This document shows, one piece after another, positions 33,102 through 42,113 of a stretch of 64,000 nucleotides of DNA. A program made the translations under genes and the position numbers. The notes under the pieces are model-generated. The model made no database searches and had not been told where the DNA came from. It saw only the letters and a list, made by a program, of their open reading frames with translations. The stretch covers positions 54,803 through 118,802 of the forward strand of contig BEHD01000003.1 of the NCBI GenBank assembly GCA_002898355.1, given 5' to 3'. Source of the DNA: an archaeon HR01. Its GTDB lineage: Archaea > Thermoproteota > Nitrososphaeria_A > Caldarchaeales > Caldarchaeaceae. Each line of letters starts with the position of its first letter. Position 1 is the first letter of the stretch.

Positions 33102-35119
33102 GCCACTTTATACGCCCCAGTCCTCGGGGTATAAACCCTACCCTCAGTTATCAGCCTGGCCAAAATCCGTGATATCTCCGCCTCAGTCAGCCCGGCCTGG
33201 AGAAGTGAGGCTCGGAGCTCTTGGTCAGCGGCGTATCCATGCTGTTCTTCAAACTTCTTGATAGTGTCCACCACCAGAGCCATCTTATCCCTGACACTCT
33301 TCGGCTTTCCAGTCATTATGACGTCTATGTCCGGCCGCCCGGTATCTATGTCCACACCCACCTCCGATAAACTCCTCTTCATCAGCAGTATGGCTGCAGC
33401 AGCATCCTCCTCATCCGCCTGAGATTTGAGGGCGAGCCGTGCACGGGCCTCCGTCAGCCTTATCAGAGACTCCAGCTGCCTAGCTGTAATGCTGACGGTT
33501 GATGTTCTCTCATACATTGAACGCATCTGAAGGTAAAACTCCTCCAACATTTTCATGGCGTTAGGCGTGACAGTAGGCTCGAAACGCTTCGCATAGGCCA
33601 GGTATTTCCTTAGGATGTCTGGCGGAATCGGGGCGGCCTTCTCCGGGAGTCCAGTGGTGTGCATCGCAGAAATGTGTGCAGATACTTTCCTGTCATGTTC
33701 AGGGTGGGGCTCATCCCTCAACACAAATATCAGGTCAAACCTCGATAGGATTGTTATGGGTAGGTTAATGTTCTCTGTGAAGTTTCTGAAGGGGTCGTAT
33801 CTTCCGAGGGCGGGGTTGGCCGCCGCCAGCACAGCGGCCCTAGCGTTCAGGGTGGCCACTATACCGCCTTTGGCCACGCTGACGGTCTGCTGGGCCATAG
33901 CCTCATGAATGGCCACCCGGTCCTCCGGACGCATCTTGTCGATCTCATCGATGCAGCACACCCCCATATCGGCCAGGACCATCGCCCCTGCCTCCAAGAC
34001 CATCCCCCCAGACTTCTCCCTCAGAACAGCGGCCGTAAGGCCTGCGGCTGTCGAGCCTCTACCCGAGGTGTAAATCCCTCTAGGGGCGATAGATGCCACA
34101 TATTGGAGGAGCTGGCTTTTGGCGGTGCCTGGGTCTCCTACAAGCAAGATGTTTGGCTCACCTCTCACCCTTAGGCCGTCTGGGAATATCTTTGTCCTCC
34201 CACCCACTAGGAGCAGGAGGATAGCTTCCTTCAAGTGTTCCAACCCGTATATTGAGGGTGCCACAGACTCTACCAGCTTCCTATGTATGAAGGGGTCTTC
34301 AGCCATCTTCTTGAAGAGCTTCTCCTCCTCAGCGGTTATCTGGATAGCCTGAGGTTCCTTGCTGGCCGTCTCGATACTCACCGCCTCGATAAAGAGTTTA
34401 AAGGTTTTGAGGGGTAGCTCTCCAGCCCTCTCCTGGACTGATTGAAGTATCCCCACCACCAGAACCCTATCACCTGGCCGGGCTACATCAACCAAATCAT
34501 CCCGGGCCCTAACCTCGACAAGGCGTGGAAGCTGGCCGGGCGGCAGGTCTTCAGGCTTCTCCTGCACACCAATAACCTGGTAGTCGGTGTAAACCGATTC
34601 TTCTTGGATAAGCTCAAAGCTGGGCCTCCGACCCCTACACGCCGGGTTGGTGCACTGCTCGGGAGTCTTCAGACGGGGCGATGTCTGCAGGATATCCTGG
34701 GTTGTTCCACAGTATCGGCATCGGAATCTCCCCTCCAATAGTATAGGCTTCACACCGGTGGTCTTGGATATTATTCCGTCGACCATGACGAGAGTTCTTA
34801 AATGCTCTGATCTCAGCCCTCTTATCGAGGTGACTTCGGGGAGGGAGGTTACCCGTGCTTTGAAGAACCTTATAGAGGCCGCATATCCGGGGTCCTCTAT
34901 CTGGAGCTGCTTGTAACAGGCCCTGTCTAGTGGTTCTAGATATCTGAGGGGGTCCTTCACGAGATTGGCCGCATATCCGGGGTCAAAAGCCATGATATCC
35001 GAAAAATCAACCGGTATGCTAATCCTGCGCTTCAGCGCCGACTCCCTTAGGAGGCTTCTATATTTCTCGCTCTTGAATAGGTTGACCAGTCTCTCCTCAA
35101 GCGGTGTTGGGGATGTCAT
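33098..35119 (-). CDS. mcm: Replicative helicase MCM
   Basis: This 673-residue AAA+ helicase has an N-terminal OB/zinc domain (RCRYCGTT..., Cys 134, 137, 156, 161), Walker A GDPGTAKS at 328-335, Walker B CCIDEIDKM, and the arginine-finger motif LSRFDLIF. The C-terminus (about 600-673) is a winged helix. It forms the hexameric fork helicase and works with GINS and Cdc45/GAN. It lies four bases downstream of gins23, as in several archaea, which supports a CMG-like complex. Confidence 0.97.
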   Translation of the reverse strand: MTSPTPLEERLVNLFKSEKYRSLLRESALKRRISIPVDFSDIMAFDPGYAANLVKDPLRYLEPLDRACYKQLQIEDPGYAASIRFFKARVTSLPEVTSIRGLRSEHLRTLVMVDGIISKTTGVKPILLEGRFRCRYCGTTQDILQTSPRLKTPEQCTNPACRGRRPSFELIQEESVYTDYQVIGVQEKPEDLPPGQLPRLVEVRARDDLVDVARPGDRVLVVGILQSVQERAGELPLKTFKLFIEAVSIETASKEPQAIQITAEEEKLFKKMAEDPFIHRKLVESVAPSIYGLEHLKEAILLLLVGGRTKIFPDGLRVRGEPNILLVGDPGTAKSQLLQYVASIAPRGIYTSGRGSTAAGLTAAVLREKSGGMVLEAGAMVLADMGVCCIDEIDKMRPEDRVAIHEAMAQQTVSVAKGGIVATLNARAAVLAAANPALGRYDPFRNFTENINLPITILSRFDLIFVLRDEPHPEHDRKVSAHISAMHTTGLPEKAAPIPPDILRKYLAYAKRFEPTVTPNAMKMLEEFYLQMRSMYERTSTVSITARQLESLIRLTEARARLALKSQADEEDAAAAILLMKRSLSEVGVDIDTGRPDIDVIMTGKPKSVRDKMALVVDTIKKFEEQHGYAADQELRASLLQAGLTEAEISRILARLITEGRVYTPRTGAYKVA

Positions 35120-35123
35120 GGCA

Positions 35124-35660
35124 TCATCTCACCGGTGAGACCGACTCCATCCATTCACCTACAACGCCGTATATATTTTCATAGAGCACCTGCTCCTCCG
35201 GCGTCATCTTCCTGAGAACCTCACCCCCAATACGTTTGGCTGCTAGCTGTACTATCTTCATCAACCGCAGCGTCATGATGTCTAGAAGTTTTCTTCCCAT
35301 CTCCTCAGAGCCGGTAACCCTGACCGCCCTCCTAGCTTCACAGTAGAAAAATTTTCCTAGGGGCTGGAGATCTGCTGGATTATTTCTCTCCCTCCACTCA
35401 ATTTGATAGAGATGTGTGAGGTTTATAGGCTTATCCACGAACTCAGCAACATGGTTTTCCACCAGCTTTTCACCTACCCAGAGGAAGATTGTTAGGATGC
35501 TGCCGGCCTTCAGGTCTTCGTAAACCCTCCCCGCCACCGTTATCTTCTCGATATCCCGGAGAATCTTCACTTTAACAGGTGTGTTGAGATATTCAAGCTC
35601 GTTCAATTTCGCAACATCTGTAAATTTTGTGTAAAGCTCTCTAAGCATGCTCGCCGTCAT
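35124..35660 (-). CDS. gins23: GINS complex subunit Gins23
   Basis: This protein of about 178 residues has a beta-rich N-terminal B domain (VKVKILRDIEKITVAGRVYEDLKAGS) followed by a helical A domain (RRAVRVTGSEEMGRKLLDIMTLR). That order is typical of Gins23 rather than Gins15. It stabilises MCM at the fork. I take ATG 35660 as start, because a TATA element lies 26 bases upstream and predicts a leaderless message; an earlier ATG at 35684 overlaps that element. It is the first gene of the gins23-mcm-hel308 operon. Confidence 0.88.
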   Translation of the reverse strand: MTASMLRELYTKFTDVAKLNELEYLNTPVKVKILRDIEKITVAGRVYEDLKAGSILTIFLWVGEKLVENHVAEFVDKPINLTHLYQIEWRERNNPADLQPLGKFFYCEARRAVRVTGSEEMGRKLLDIMTLRLMKIVQLAAKRIGGEVLRKMTPEEQVLYENIYGVVGEWMESVSPVR

Positions 35661-35680
35661 CTTACACCATCTCGACTTAA

Positions 35681-35690
35681 GCATATAGTC
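35681..35690 (-). promoter_or_regulatory. TATA-box promoter of the gins23-mcm-hel308 operon
   Basis: The minus strand reads GACTATATGC, centred about 26 bases before ATG 35660. It falls on the upstream in-frame ATG at 35684, which argues against that longer start. A plus-strand element CATTTAAAAAGG (35727-35738) about 38 bases before 35771 would serve the divergent reductase-like gene. Confidence 0.55.
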
Positions 35691-35770
35691 TTTTCAGGGT
35701 TATCCGTATATACGTAGGGATTTCGCCATTTAAAAAGGGTTTTAAGAAGCTAAGGAGCTGAAGACGGTGG

Positions 35771-36778
35771 ATGAAGATAGCCATAGTGGGCCTGGGTGTG
35801 GCCGGCTCATACTTGATGAGGAGACTTGCTCAGGATTATGAGGTTGTGGGCTTTGAGAGGCAGCCCATCGAAACCTTCAAGGCCGTTTGCGCCTGGGGCA
35901 CATCAAGACATGAGATGAACAGGATACTGCGGTTGGTGGACTTTGCTTTCGAAGATTACGTACTCCATGAAGGCCGGTATATGCATGTGGACCTAGGCCG
36001 TGAAGTCTTACACATCCCCCTCAAGGGCTTATGCACCTATGACAAGCACAGGCTGGAGATGGACCTCGTGAAGGGTTTGAAGGCATTTTACGGTGTAAAG
36101 CCCTCCCTGGAGGACTTGGTGAAGAGGTTTGATTTAATCGTGGATGCCACAGGTGTGGCAAGGGCCTACCTACCCAAGATTGTGGGTGATGAGGTCATAC
36201 CATGTCTGGAGTATAGGGTGGACTACAGCGGAGCTCCTCCGTTGGAGGACTTTTACATCAAGCCATTTCCAGATGACACAGGCTATCTCTGGTACTTCCC
36301 ACTGGATAACGGTTCAGGCCACGTGGGTGCAGGCGATGTGAGGAGGGCTCACATCCAGCATGTGGAGGAGTTCATGAGACGCCATCCCGGTAGAAGGCTG
36401 GTTAAGATGGGTAGAGCCATAAGATTTACCCCACCATCACGTTGTAGACCTTTTGTCTCCGGCAAAGTAGTTGGTGTAGGTGAGTCGATAGGCACCGTCT
36501 TCCCCCTCCTGGGAGAGGGGATAATCCCCAGCCTCCACTCTGCCGAAATTCTGTATGAAACACTGCCAGATTTAAACGAGTACGAGCGTAGGATACTTGA
36601 GGAGTTTGAAATATTCGAGGATATCCACAGGCTGGTCAAGCTTAAGCACATAGGCAAACTCAGCCTGGTTAGGGATTTCCCCATAATCTATCGGGCCTTC
36701 ACCTATATGAAAAATAGGGAGGAGAGGTTCGGGTTGGTTATTAGGGCTGGAGACCTCCGGAAAATCCTCAAGAATTAA
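35771..36778 (+). CDS. FAD-dependent oxidoreductase, geranylgeranyl-reductase family
   Basis: This 335-residue flavoprotein begins MKIAIVGLGVAGSYLMRRL (dinucleotide-binding GxGxxG). It then has FDLIVDATGVARAYLP, the conserved YLWYFPLDNGSGHVGAGDV stretch and GVGESIGTVFPLLGEGI (second FAD contact). It resembles the geranylgeranyl reductase/digeranylglycerophospholipid reductase group, which saturates archaeal lipid isoprenoid chains. It is shorter than characterised GGRs (about 390-450), so a different isoprenoid or electron-transfer substrate is possible. It is divergent from gins23. Confidence 0.75.
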   Translation: MKIAIVGLGVAGSYLMRRLAQDYEVVGFERQPIETFKAVCAWGTSRHEMNRILRLVDFAFEDYVLHEGRYMHVDLGREVLHIPLKGLCTYDKHRLEMDLVKGLKAFYGVKPSLEDLVKRFDLIVDATGVARAYLPKIVGDEVIPCLEYRVDYSGAPPLEDFYIKPFPDDTGYLWYFPLDNGSGHVGAGDVRRAHIQHVEEFMRRHPGRRLVKMGRAIRFTPPSRCRPFVSGKVVGVGESIGTVFPLLGEGIIPSLHSAEILYETLPDLNEYERRILEEFEIFEDIHRLVKLKHIGKLSLVRDFPIIYRAFTYMKNREERFGLVIRAGDLRKILKN

Positions 36779-36802
36779 ACTTAATAAAAGGCTTCTATAG
36801 CC

Positions 36803-38057
36803 ATGGGGACGGTGGTCGGTCCTAAGTGCGTCAAAACTTGTCTGTAGGAACTGTGGAGCCGAGTATGAACCAGAGCTGAAAAACATCTGCGACAAATGTC
36901 TCGGCGGCCTCGACGTAGTATACAACCCCCCGAACTACAATCTCCGGCAGTCGATAATATCCCGATACACCCAGGGCGTCTGGCGGTATTACGACCTTCT
37001 GCCGGTGGCTGATAAGAGGCACTGGGTCTTCATCGGTGCAGGTGGGACACCCCTAATCAGGGCTGACAGACTCGGCGAGGCGATTGGTGTGAGAAAGCTC
37101 TACATCAAAAATGACACATCCAACCCCACCTACTCCTTTAAGGATAGGCCGGCTTCGGTGGCTATATCGAAGGCCAAGGAGTTTGGACTCGGTAAGGTTG
37201 GATGCGCCTCAACCGGTAACCTAGCCTCAGCGACCGCAGCCCACGCTGCCGCAGGCGGCCTAGACTGCTATGTCTTCATGCCTGACACAGTAGAACTACC
37301 AAAGGTGCGGCAGGCCACACTGTACGGCGGCAAAGTGGTCTTGGTCAACGGGACATACGACGACGTAAACAGGTTGGCCTACCTCCTCGTGGAGACGACT
37401 TCCATAGGCATAGTTAATGTAAACCTCAGGCCCTATTACGTGGAGGGCTCCAAGACGATGATGTATGAGGTGGTTGAGCAGCTGGGCTGGAGATGCCCCG
37501 AGAACATAGTGGTCCCGATGGCAAGCGGAGCCCTTCTGGGAGCCCTACATAAGGGACTCCATGAGCTGGAGGAGTTTGGAGCAATCACAGAAGCTGGCAC
37601 AAGATTTTTCGGAGCCCAGGCCTCAGGATGCTCACCCATCTGCGACGCCTTCAGGGAGGGCTCGTACGAGATAAAACCGGTTAAGAACCCCCAGACACTG
37701 GTGAAAAGTCTAGCCATAGGAACCCCAGGGGACGGGCTCTACGCCCTCAACATAGTTAGGTCATCAGGGGGATACTGCCAGGCCGTAGAGGATAGGAGAA
37801 CCGTTGAAGCTATGGAGCTACTATGCAAGACAACAGGCATATTCGCCGAGCCTGGAGGAGCCATAACTGTGGCCGCAGTCAAGCAGATGAGGGAGGAGGG
37901 CGTCTTAGACGCCGGCGATGAAGTGGTCTGCTGTGTCACCGGAGCGGGATTCAAAGTGGATGAGATAGTGGAGCAGATGACTGGGACAACACACGTCGTA
38001 CCACCGAGACTGGCCGATATTCTGGGAGTTCTGGAAAAGCAGGAGCTCTATGGATGA
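36803..38057 (+). CDS. thrC: Threonine synthase, with an ambiguous or frameshifted 5' end
   Basis: This PLP enzyme (fold type II) makes threonine from O-phosphohomoserine. The catalytic lysine lies in NPTYSFKDRPA, with CASTGNLASATAAHAAAGG, VPMASGALLGAL and the PLP-phosphate glycine loop all present. The N-terminal zinc ribbon LVCRNCGAEYEPELKNICDKC is encoded from about 36837, but no ATG, GTG or TTG occurs in that frame until GTG 37005, which would delete it. ATG 36803 is in the neighbouring frame and would connect if the AAAA run at 36833-36836 had three A. An indel at this homopolymer, or a non-standard start, is the explanation I favour. Confidence 0.85.
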
Positions 38058-38063
38058 ATATGT

Positions 38064-38552
38064 CTAAAAACTTATGTCTTTACGGCTTGGTTTCGTCGAG
38101 TAGATTACCACGATCTCATCCCTAAATTTCCTGTTGGGTATAATGATGATACATTCGTCACCTGACACCTTTGTCCTCGTCAACTGTATCTCGACCACCC
38201 TTCCCCTCTTGCCTCCCACCTCCACCTCCGCTCCGACGTTGATGTTGGGGTCTAGGAATAAGGCGATACCGGCGAATATGTCACTTATCCAAGGTATCAG
38301 CGAGAACCCCAGAACCACACCTAGGACACCTGCGGTGGCGAGGGCTCCCACAAGAAGCTCGAAGATCTTCCAGACAGCTGCAAGATATCCTCCCAATGTG
38401 AAGGCCGCGAAGGCCATAACCAGGTAGAGAACCTTCCTATGTTGGATGCCAAACTTTCTTCTGAGGAAGAACCTAATCAATAGAAACACTATAAAAAATG
38501 CTATAAGCGCATAAACCGTATCGAAAATTCTTACATCCATAACCCGGTTCAA
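38064..38552 (-). CDS. Small MscS-family mechanosensitive channel protein
   Basis: This 162-residue protein has two or three N-terminal helices, then the pore helix and beta domain of MscS: LVGALATAGVLGVVLGFSLIPWISDIFAG, followed by INVGAEVEVGGKRGRVVEIQLTRTKV and IIIPNRKF. It is about half the length of E. coli MscS and lacks most of the C-terminal alpha/beta domain; such minimal MscS-like channels are common in archaea. It converges with thrC at a six-base gap. TTG 38552 or ATG 38540 may be the start. Confidence 0.85.
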   Translation of the reverse strand: MNRVMDVRIFDTVYALIAFFIVFLLIRFFLRRKFGIQHRKVLYLVMAFAAFTLGGYLAAVWKIFELLVGALATAGVLGVVLGFSLIPWISDIFAGIALFLDPNINVGAEVEVGGKRGRVVEIQLTRTKVSGDECIIIIPNRKFRDEIVVIYSTKPSRKDISF

Positions 38553-38697
38553 CCAAGCATCGTGTAGCGGGTTGTTAAAATAAATATCTGCTCAGAGCTC
38601 AAGATCCCTGTCACCCCATCAGCCTGGTCAGACTCATCATCGCATATATCCCATCTCACATGATAAATTTAAAGCTTAGAATATTCTGGAGGGGCTT

Positions 38698-39669
38698 TTA
38701 GGGCTTCCACATACCCTCGGCGATGTTTGCCAGCCCCCGCTCAACCCTATCCCAGTCGGCGTCTTGGGACAGCCTGTATCCGTTGGGTGCATATGCCGAA
38801 GCATAGCCATGCTCTTCGAGAAAGTCGAGATGGGAGAGTGTCTCCAGTATGGCAAGCCACCTATCGAGGGGTGTTAAGGTTTCGAACCTACCTTTGGACC
38901 ATTGGACCTCCCCAGCTATCTCGGTGGGTGTTGTAAGGCCTTTTTGAAGTGCACGGGATGTCTGCTCCAGCCGTCTCAAATGGTGGTGGAAGATTTCCCC
39001 GACTCTCCTTCGGCAGTCTTGGATGAGTGGGCCGTGGGATGGGATTATAACCTCCGCCTCCAGCTTCGCAACCCTGACAAGGCTTTTCAAATATTCTGAT
39101 AGGGGCCGGTAACCCTGGAGAGGTATGTAGGCTACGTTGGATGTATCATGCTGGAGAATCAGGTCGCCGGTAATCGCCACACCCTCCCGAAAAAGAGTAG
39201 TATGCCCCGGCGTGTGCCCAGGTGTGTGGAGGAGGAACCATTGCCCAAGTCTCACACCGTCAGATACGAAGACGTGAGGCTTCGGGAGTTTCTTCATATA
39301 GTCTAGCGCTATGTTGAACCCTTCAACCTCGCTACCTTGGAAGAGACCCCTGACCAAGCTCTCAGTGGCAAGGACCTGCTCAAGGGCCAGCCACTCCTTT
39401 TCATGATACATCAGCCTCCTACTCCTCAAGGACTCGAGAGAGACCAGCCCACCCGAGTGGTCTAGATGTAAATGTGTCAAGAGAATTGTTGAGATGGAAC
39501 GTCTTCCGACAACTTTTTCTAGGTCCCCCGAGGTGGATGGATACCCTGTATCAACCAGCACCCACTCTCCACCATATTTCAGTAGAAAACACCTCACTGG
39601 CCGGCCTATTCCCTGGTCCAGCTCTACAACATCCAAACCTTCAGCCGCTTCCCAGACCTCCGCCAACAT
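38698..39669 (-). CDS. Metallo-beta-lactamase-fold hydrolase
   Basis: This 323-residue protein has TILLTHLHLDHSGGLVSLE (HxHxDH zinc motif) and LHTPGHTPGHTTLF (second-site histidine region), ITGDLIL (bridging Asp) and VIIPSHGPL. A C-terminal helical domain (about 225-323) has an LACTB2-like winged helix look (LEQTSRALQKGLTTPTEIAGEVQ). Members include lactonases, glyoxalase II-like enzymes and nucleases; the substrate cannot be named. It is a single gene between mscS and orc1. Confidence 0.87.
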   Translation of the reverse strand: MLAEVWEAAEGLDVVELDQGIGRPVRCFLLKYGGEWVLVDTGYPSTSGDLEKVVGRRSISTILLTHLHLDHSGGLVSLESLRSRRLMYHEKEWLALEQVLATESLVRGLFQGSEVEGFNIALDYMKKLPKPHVFVSDGVRLGQWFLLHTPGHTPGHTTLFREGVAITGDLILQHDTSNVAYIPLQGYRPLSEYLKSLVRVAKLEAEVIIPSHGPLIQDCRRRVGEIFHHHLRRLEQTSRALQKGLTTPTEIAGEVQWSKGRFETLTPLDRWLAILETLSHLDFLEEHGYASAYAPNGYRLSQDADWDRVERGLANIAEGMWKP

Positions 39670-39760
39670 TGACAGACTCCTCGGGAGACCTTTTAAGCCT
39701 TAACCCATTTTCAGCCATCTCTCAATCTTTTATGCAGGCAACGAGCTTTACTAGCATACT

Positions 39761-40909
39761 ATGCCGGTCTTCAAGAGCGAGGAAAAGCTTTCACCGGAAT
39801 ATGTTCCAGCCCGGCTAGTCCATAGAGAGGGCGAGCTGACATTTCTGAGAACCCTCTTCTCCTCCCTGAGAACCGGGGCCGCATACCACGTCAGGGCGGT
39901 GATAGTTGGTAGTGTGGGCACGGGTAAGACTAGCCTGGCCAAGCTTTTCGGGCGGACACTGGAGTCTGAAGGCTTCGGCGAGAGAACCAGGGTCATCTAC
40001 ACCCACCTCAACTGCAGGATTAACAGGTCTCTATTCTCTGTGCTGCGCAGAATCGCTGACCACCTAGGAGTCGCAACACCGAGGAGAGGATATTCCGACC
40101 AGGAGGTCCTGGAGAATATTATGGAGACTCTAAGGAGGAGGGACGCCCACCTCGTGCTCTGCCTAGACGAGGCAGATGTCCTGATATCGGAGGAGGGAAG
40201 CGACCCCATCTACTTTCTCACCAGGGCGGGCGAAGACATTGGTGAGGGTGGAAGGATATCGCTAATCCTCGTTTTGAGGGACCCAGACTATGTGGAGAGG
40301 TTAGACCCACAGACAAAGAGCGGACTAGGAGGCTCAACAATACACCTCAAAGAGTATAGTAGGGAGCAACTCTTCGACATCCTGAAATATCGTGCCTCGG
40401 AGGGTTTCTTTGAAGGGGCCGTAGACGATGAGATACTGGATTTCATAGCCGAGATCGGGGCTGAGAGGGGGGACGCCCGCTACACCATAGATATCCTATG
40501 GCGGTCGGGGAAGTTTGCGGAGGCAGAGGGTGCTCCAAGGATTAATCCAGAACATGTCAGAAAAGCTGTGGCCAGTGTCTACCCCACAATTAGGAGGGAG
40601 AACCTATCATATCTAAGTAGGGACGAGACGTTCGTGCTCCTAGCCTGCGCCAAATCACTAACGGCTGGAAGAACCCATGTGGCCTCTTCAGAAGTCTACG
40701 ATATGTATAGAATACTCTGTGAGGAGAGAAATATTATCAGCAAGGGTTATACAACCTTTTGGGAGAACCTCCAACAGCTTCAGGACCTTGGCTTCATACG
40801 TATAACTGTTAAGAGCGAGGGGATGAAGGGTAGGAAATCGCTGATCTCACTTCCCAGCATACCGGTGAACCTGCTTATAGAGGAGTTGATGAAGGGCCTT
40901 AAGCCCTAG
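39761..40909 (+). CDS. cdc6: Origin-binding / helicase-loading protein Orc1/Cdc6
   Basis: This 382-residue AAA+ initiator has VIVGSVGTGKTSLAKLFG (Walker A), LVLCLDEADVLI (Walker B), a sensor region, and a C-terminal winged helix (about 290-382). It marks replication origins and recruits MCM. The upstream gap (39670-39760) is 91 bases and contains no inverted repeats I would call origin recognition boxes. It faces the convergent rfcL across four bases. Other initiator genes may exist elsewhere. Confidence 0.92.
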   Translation: MPVFKSEEKLSPEYVPARLVHREGELTFLRTLFSSLRTGAAYHVRAVIVGSVGTGKTSLAKLFGRTLESEGFGERTRVIYTHLNCRINRSLFSVLRRIADHLGVATPRRGYSDQEVLENIMETLRRRDAHLVLCLDEADVLISEEGSDPIYFLTRAGEDIGEGGRISLILVLRDPDYVERLDPQTKSGLGGSTIHLKEYSREQLFDILKYRASEGFFEGAVDDEILDFIAEIGAERGDARYTIDILWRSGKFAEAEGAPRINPEHVRKAVASVYPTIRRENLSYLSRDETFVLLACAKSLTAGRTHVASSEVYDMYRILCEERNIISKGYTTFWENLQQLQDLGFIRITVKSEGMKGRKSLISLPSIPVNLLIEELMKGLKP

Positions 40910-40913
40910 CACC

Positions 40914-42113
40914 TCACGGCTCGCCTGCCAAATATTTCACCTCAGAACTATCGAAGCCGAAGAAACCTGCAACATCCCTATCCTTACGTACGAGGAGAGC
41001 GACATACGGGAGCATCTCCTTTCTCGCCTTATACGTGGAGAGATGGCATCTCTCAGCTATCTTCCTCGATATAGAGTCAATGGTTTCTCTCCTAGCTCTT
41101 GACTGGGCCATATAACGGATCTTGGATGGATAGGTGAACCTCATACCGCGAGAGCCTACACCACCCAGTCCAACACCGGAAACAAGTGCGTAAAAATACT
41201 TGAGGAGACCCCATCTCTGGGTCTTCAATATTTTCTGAAGGACCATGTCAGCCCTGGCCAGATATTCGAGTGCTTCACTTAGGTGTCTGGGCTCCCTATA
41301 CACCTCGACGGCGTTATCAAGGACCCAGGTTAAAAGCTCCCCAGGCTCCATCTCCACATTGTTAATCGCCGTCATCGCAGTTTTCAGGTTCCTCGCGTTG
41401 AAGACTGCGGCCAAGGCCTTGAAGATGTCTTCCTCCCTATCCCGCTCGCCTATCGCCTCCGGTAACTGAGACACCGTGCCCATACTGGCCAGCGCTTGAA
41501 GATCGTTTATTGCCGCCCTAATATCACCCTCAGACTTTTCCGCCAACCTTCGGATGACGTCGACGGAAATATCCAGTTTCTCCATGTCAGCTATTTTCTT
41601 AATATGGGATGCGATGGATGCTTTGTGGATTCGAGTATATTTTATCATTTCACATTTCTCCCTCAAAGGCGCCAACCTCTGGTCCCAAGGGTCGTTAGCT
41701 ACAAGGACTATAGGTATACGGGTTTCGGAAACCACTTTAACCAGGGCGGATATACCGCCACTATCAGCCTTTGTATCTACACCGTCAACCTCGTCGACGA
41801 GAATTATCTTCTTACGTGAGCCTTCGATAGTTGAGAACTGGGATGCTGAACCTATTATGGATTCTATCTTATCCTTTGTTCTGGTGTCGCTGGCGTTCAC
41901 CTCCACCACATCATAACCTCTCTCAGAAGCATATGCATACACTGTTGAAGTTTTTCCAACACCCGCCGGCCCGTATAGGAGTGCGGCCTTCTTACTAGGC
42001 CTCCCCGTCTCCCACCCACTCATCCATTTCAAGAAGGATTCAACGGCGGCCTTATTACCCACAATCTCGGATATTCTTTTAGGGCGATATTTCTCAGTCC
42101 ATGGGACGGTCAT
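40914..42113 (-). CDS. rfcL: Replication factor C large subunit
   Basis: This 399-residue clamp loader subunit has KYRPKRISEIVGNKAAVESF, Walker A LLYGPAGVGKTSTVY, Walker B IILVDEVDGVDTKADSGG and sensor 1 LVANDPWDQRLAPLR. The C-terminal collar domain is present. Archaeal RfcL often ends in a PCNA-binding box; here the C-terminus (FFGFDSSEVKYLAGEP) shows no clear one. Its start overlaps the rfcS stop by four bases. Confidence 0.95.
   Translation of the reverse strand: MTVPWTEKYRPKRISEIVGNKAAVESFLKWMSGWETGRPSKKAALLYGPAGVGKTSTVYAYASERGYDVVEVNASDTRTKDKIESIIGSASQFSTIEGSRKKIILVDEVDGVDTKADSGGISALVKVVSETRIPIVLVANDPWDQRLAPLREKCEMIKYTRIHKASIASHIKKIADMEKLDISVDVIRRLAEKSEGDIRAAINDLQALASMGTVSQLPEAIGERDREEDIFKALAAVFNARNLKTAMTAINNVEMEPGELLTWVLDNAVEVYREPRHLSEALEYLARADMVLQKILKTQRWGLLKYFYALVSGVGLGGVGSRGMRFTYPSKIRYMAQSRARRETIDSISRKIAERCHLSTYKARKEMLPYVALLVRKDRDVAGFFGFDSSEVKYLAGEP

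Noticed and set aside
38541..38573. AACCCG/CGGGTT inverted repeat upstream of mscS as an operator
   Set aside because: Arms of six bases, 21 bases apart, can easily occur by chance and there is no second copy.
39670..39760. Replication origin upstream of orc1/cdc6
   Set aside because: The gap is only 91 bases, with no convincing origin recognition box repeats or long AT-rich unwinding element.
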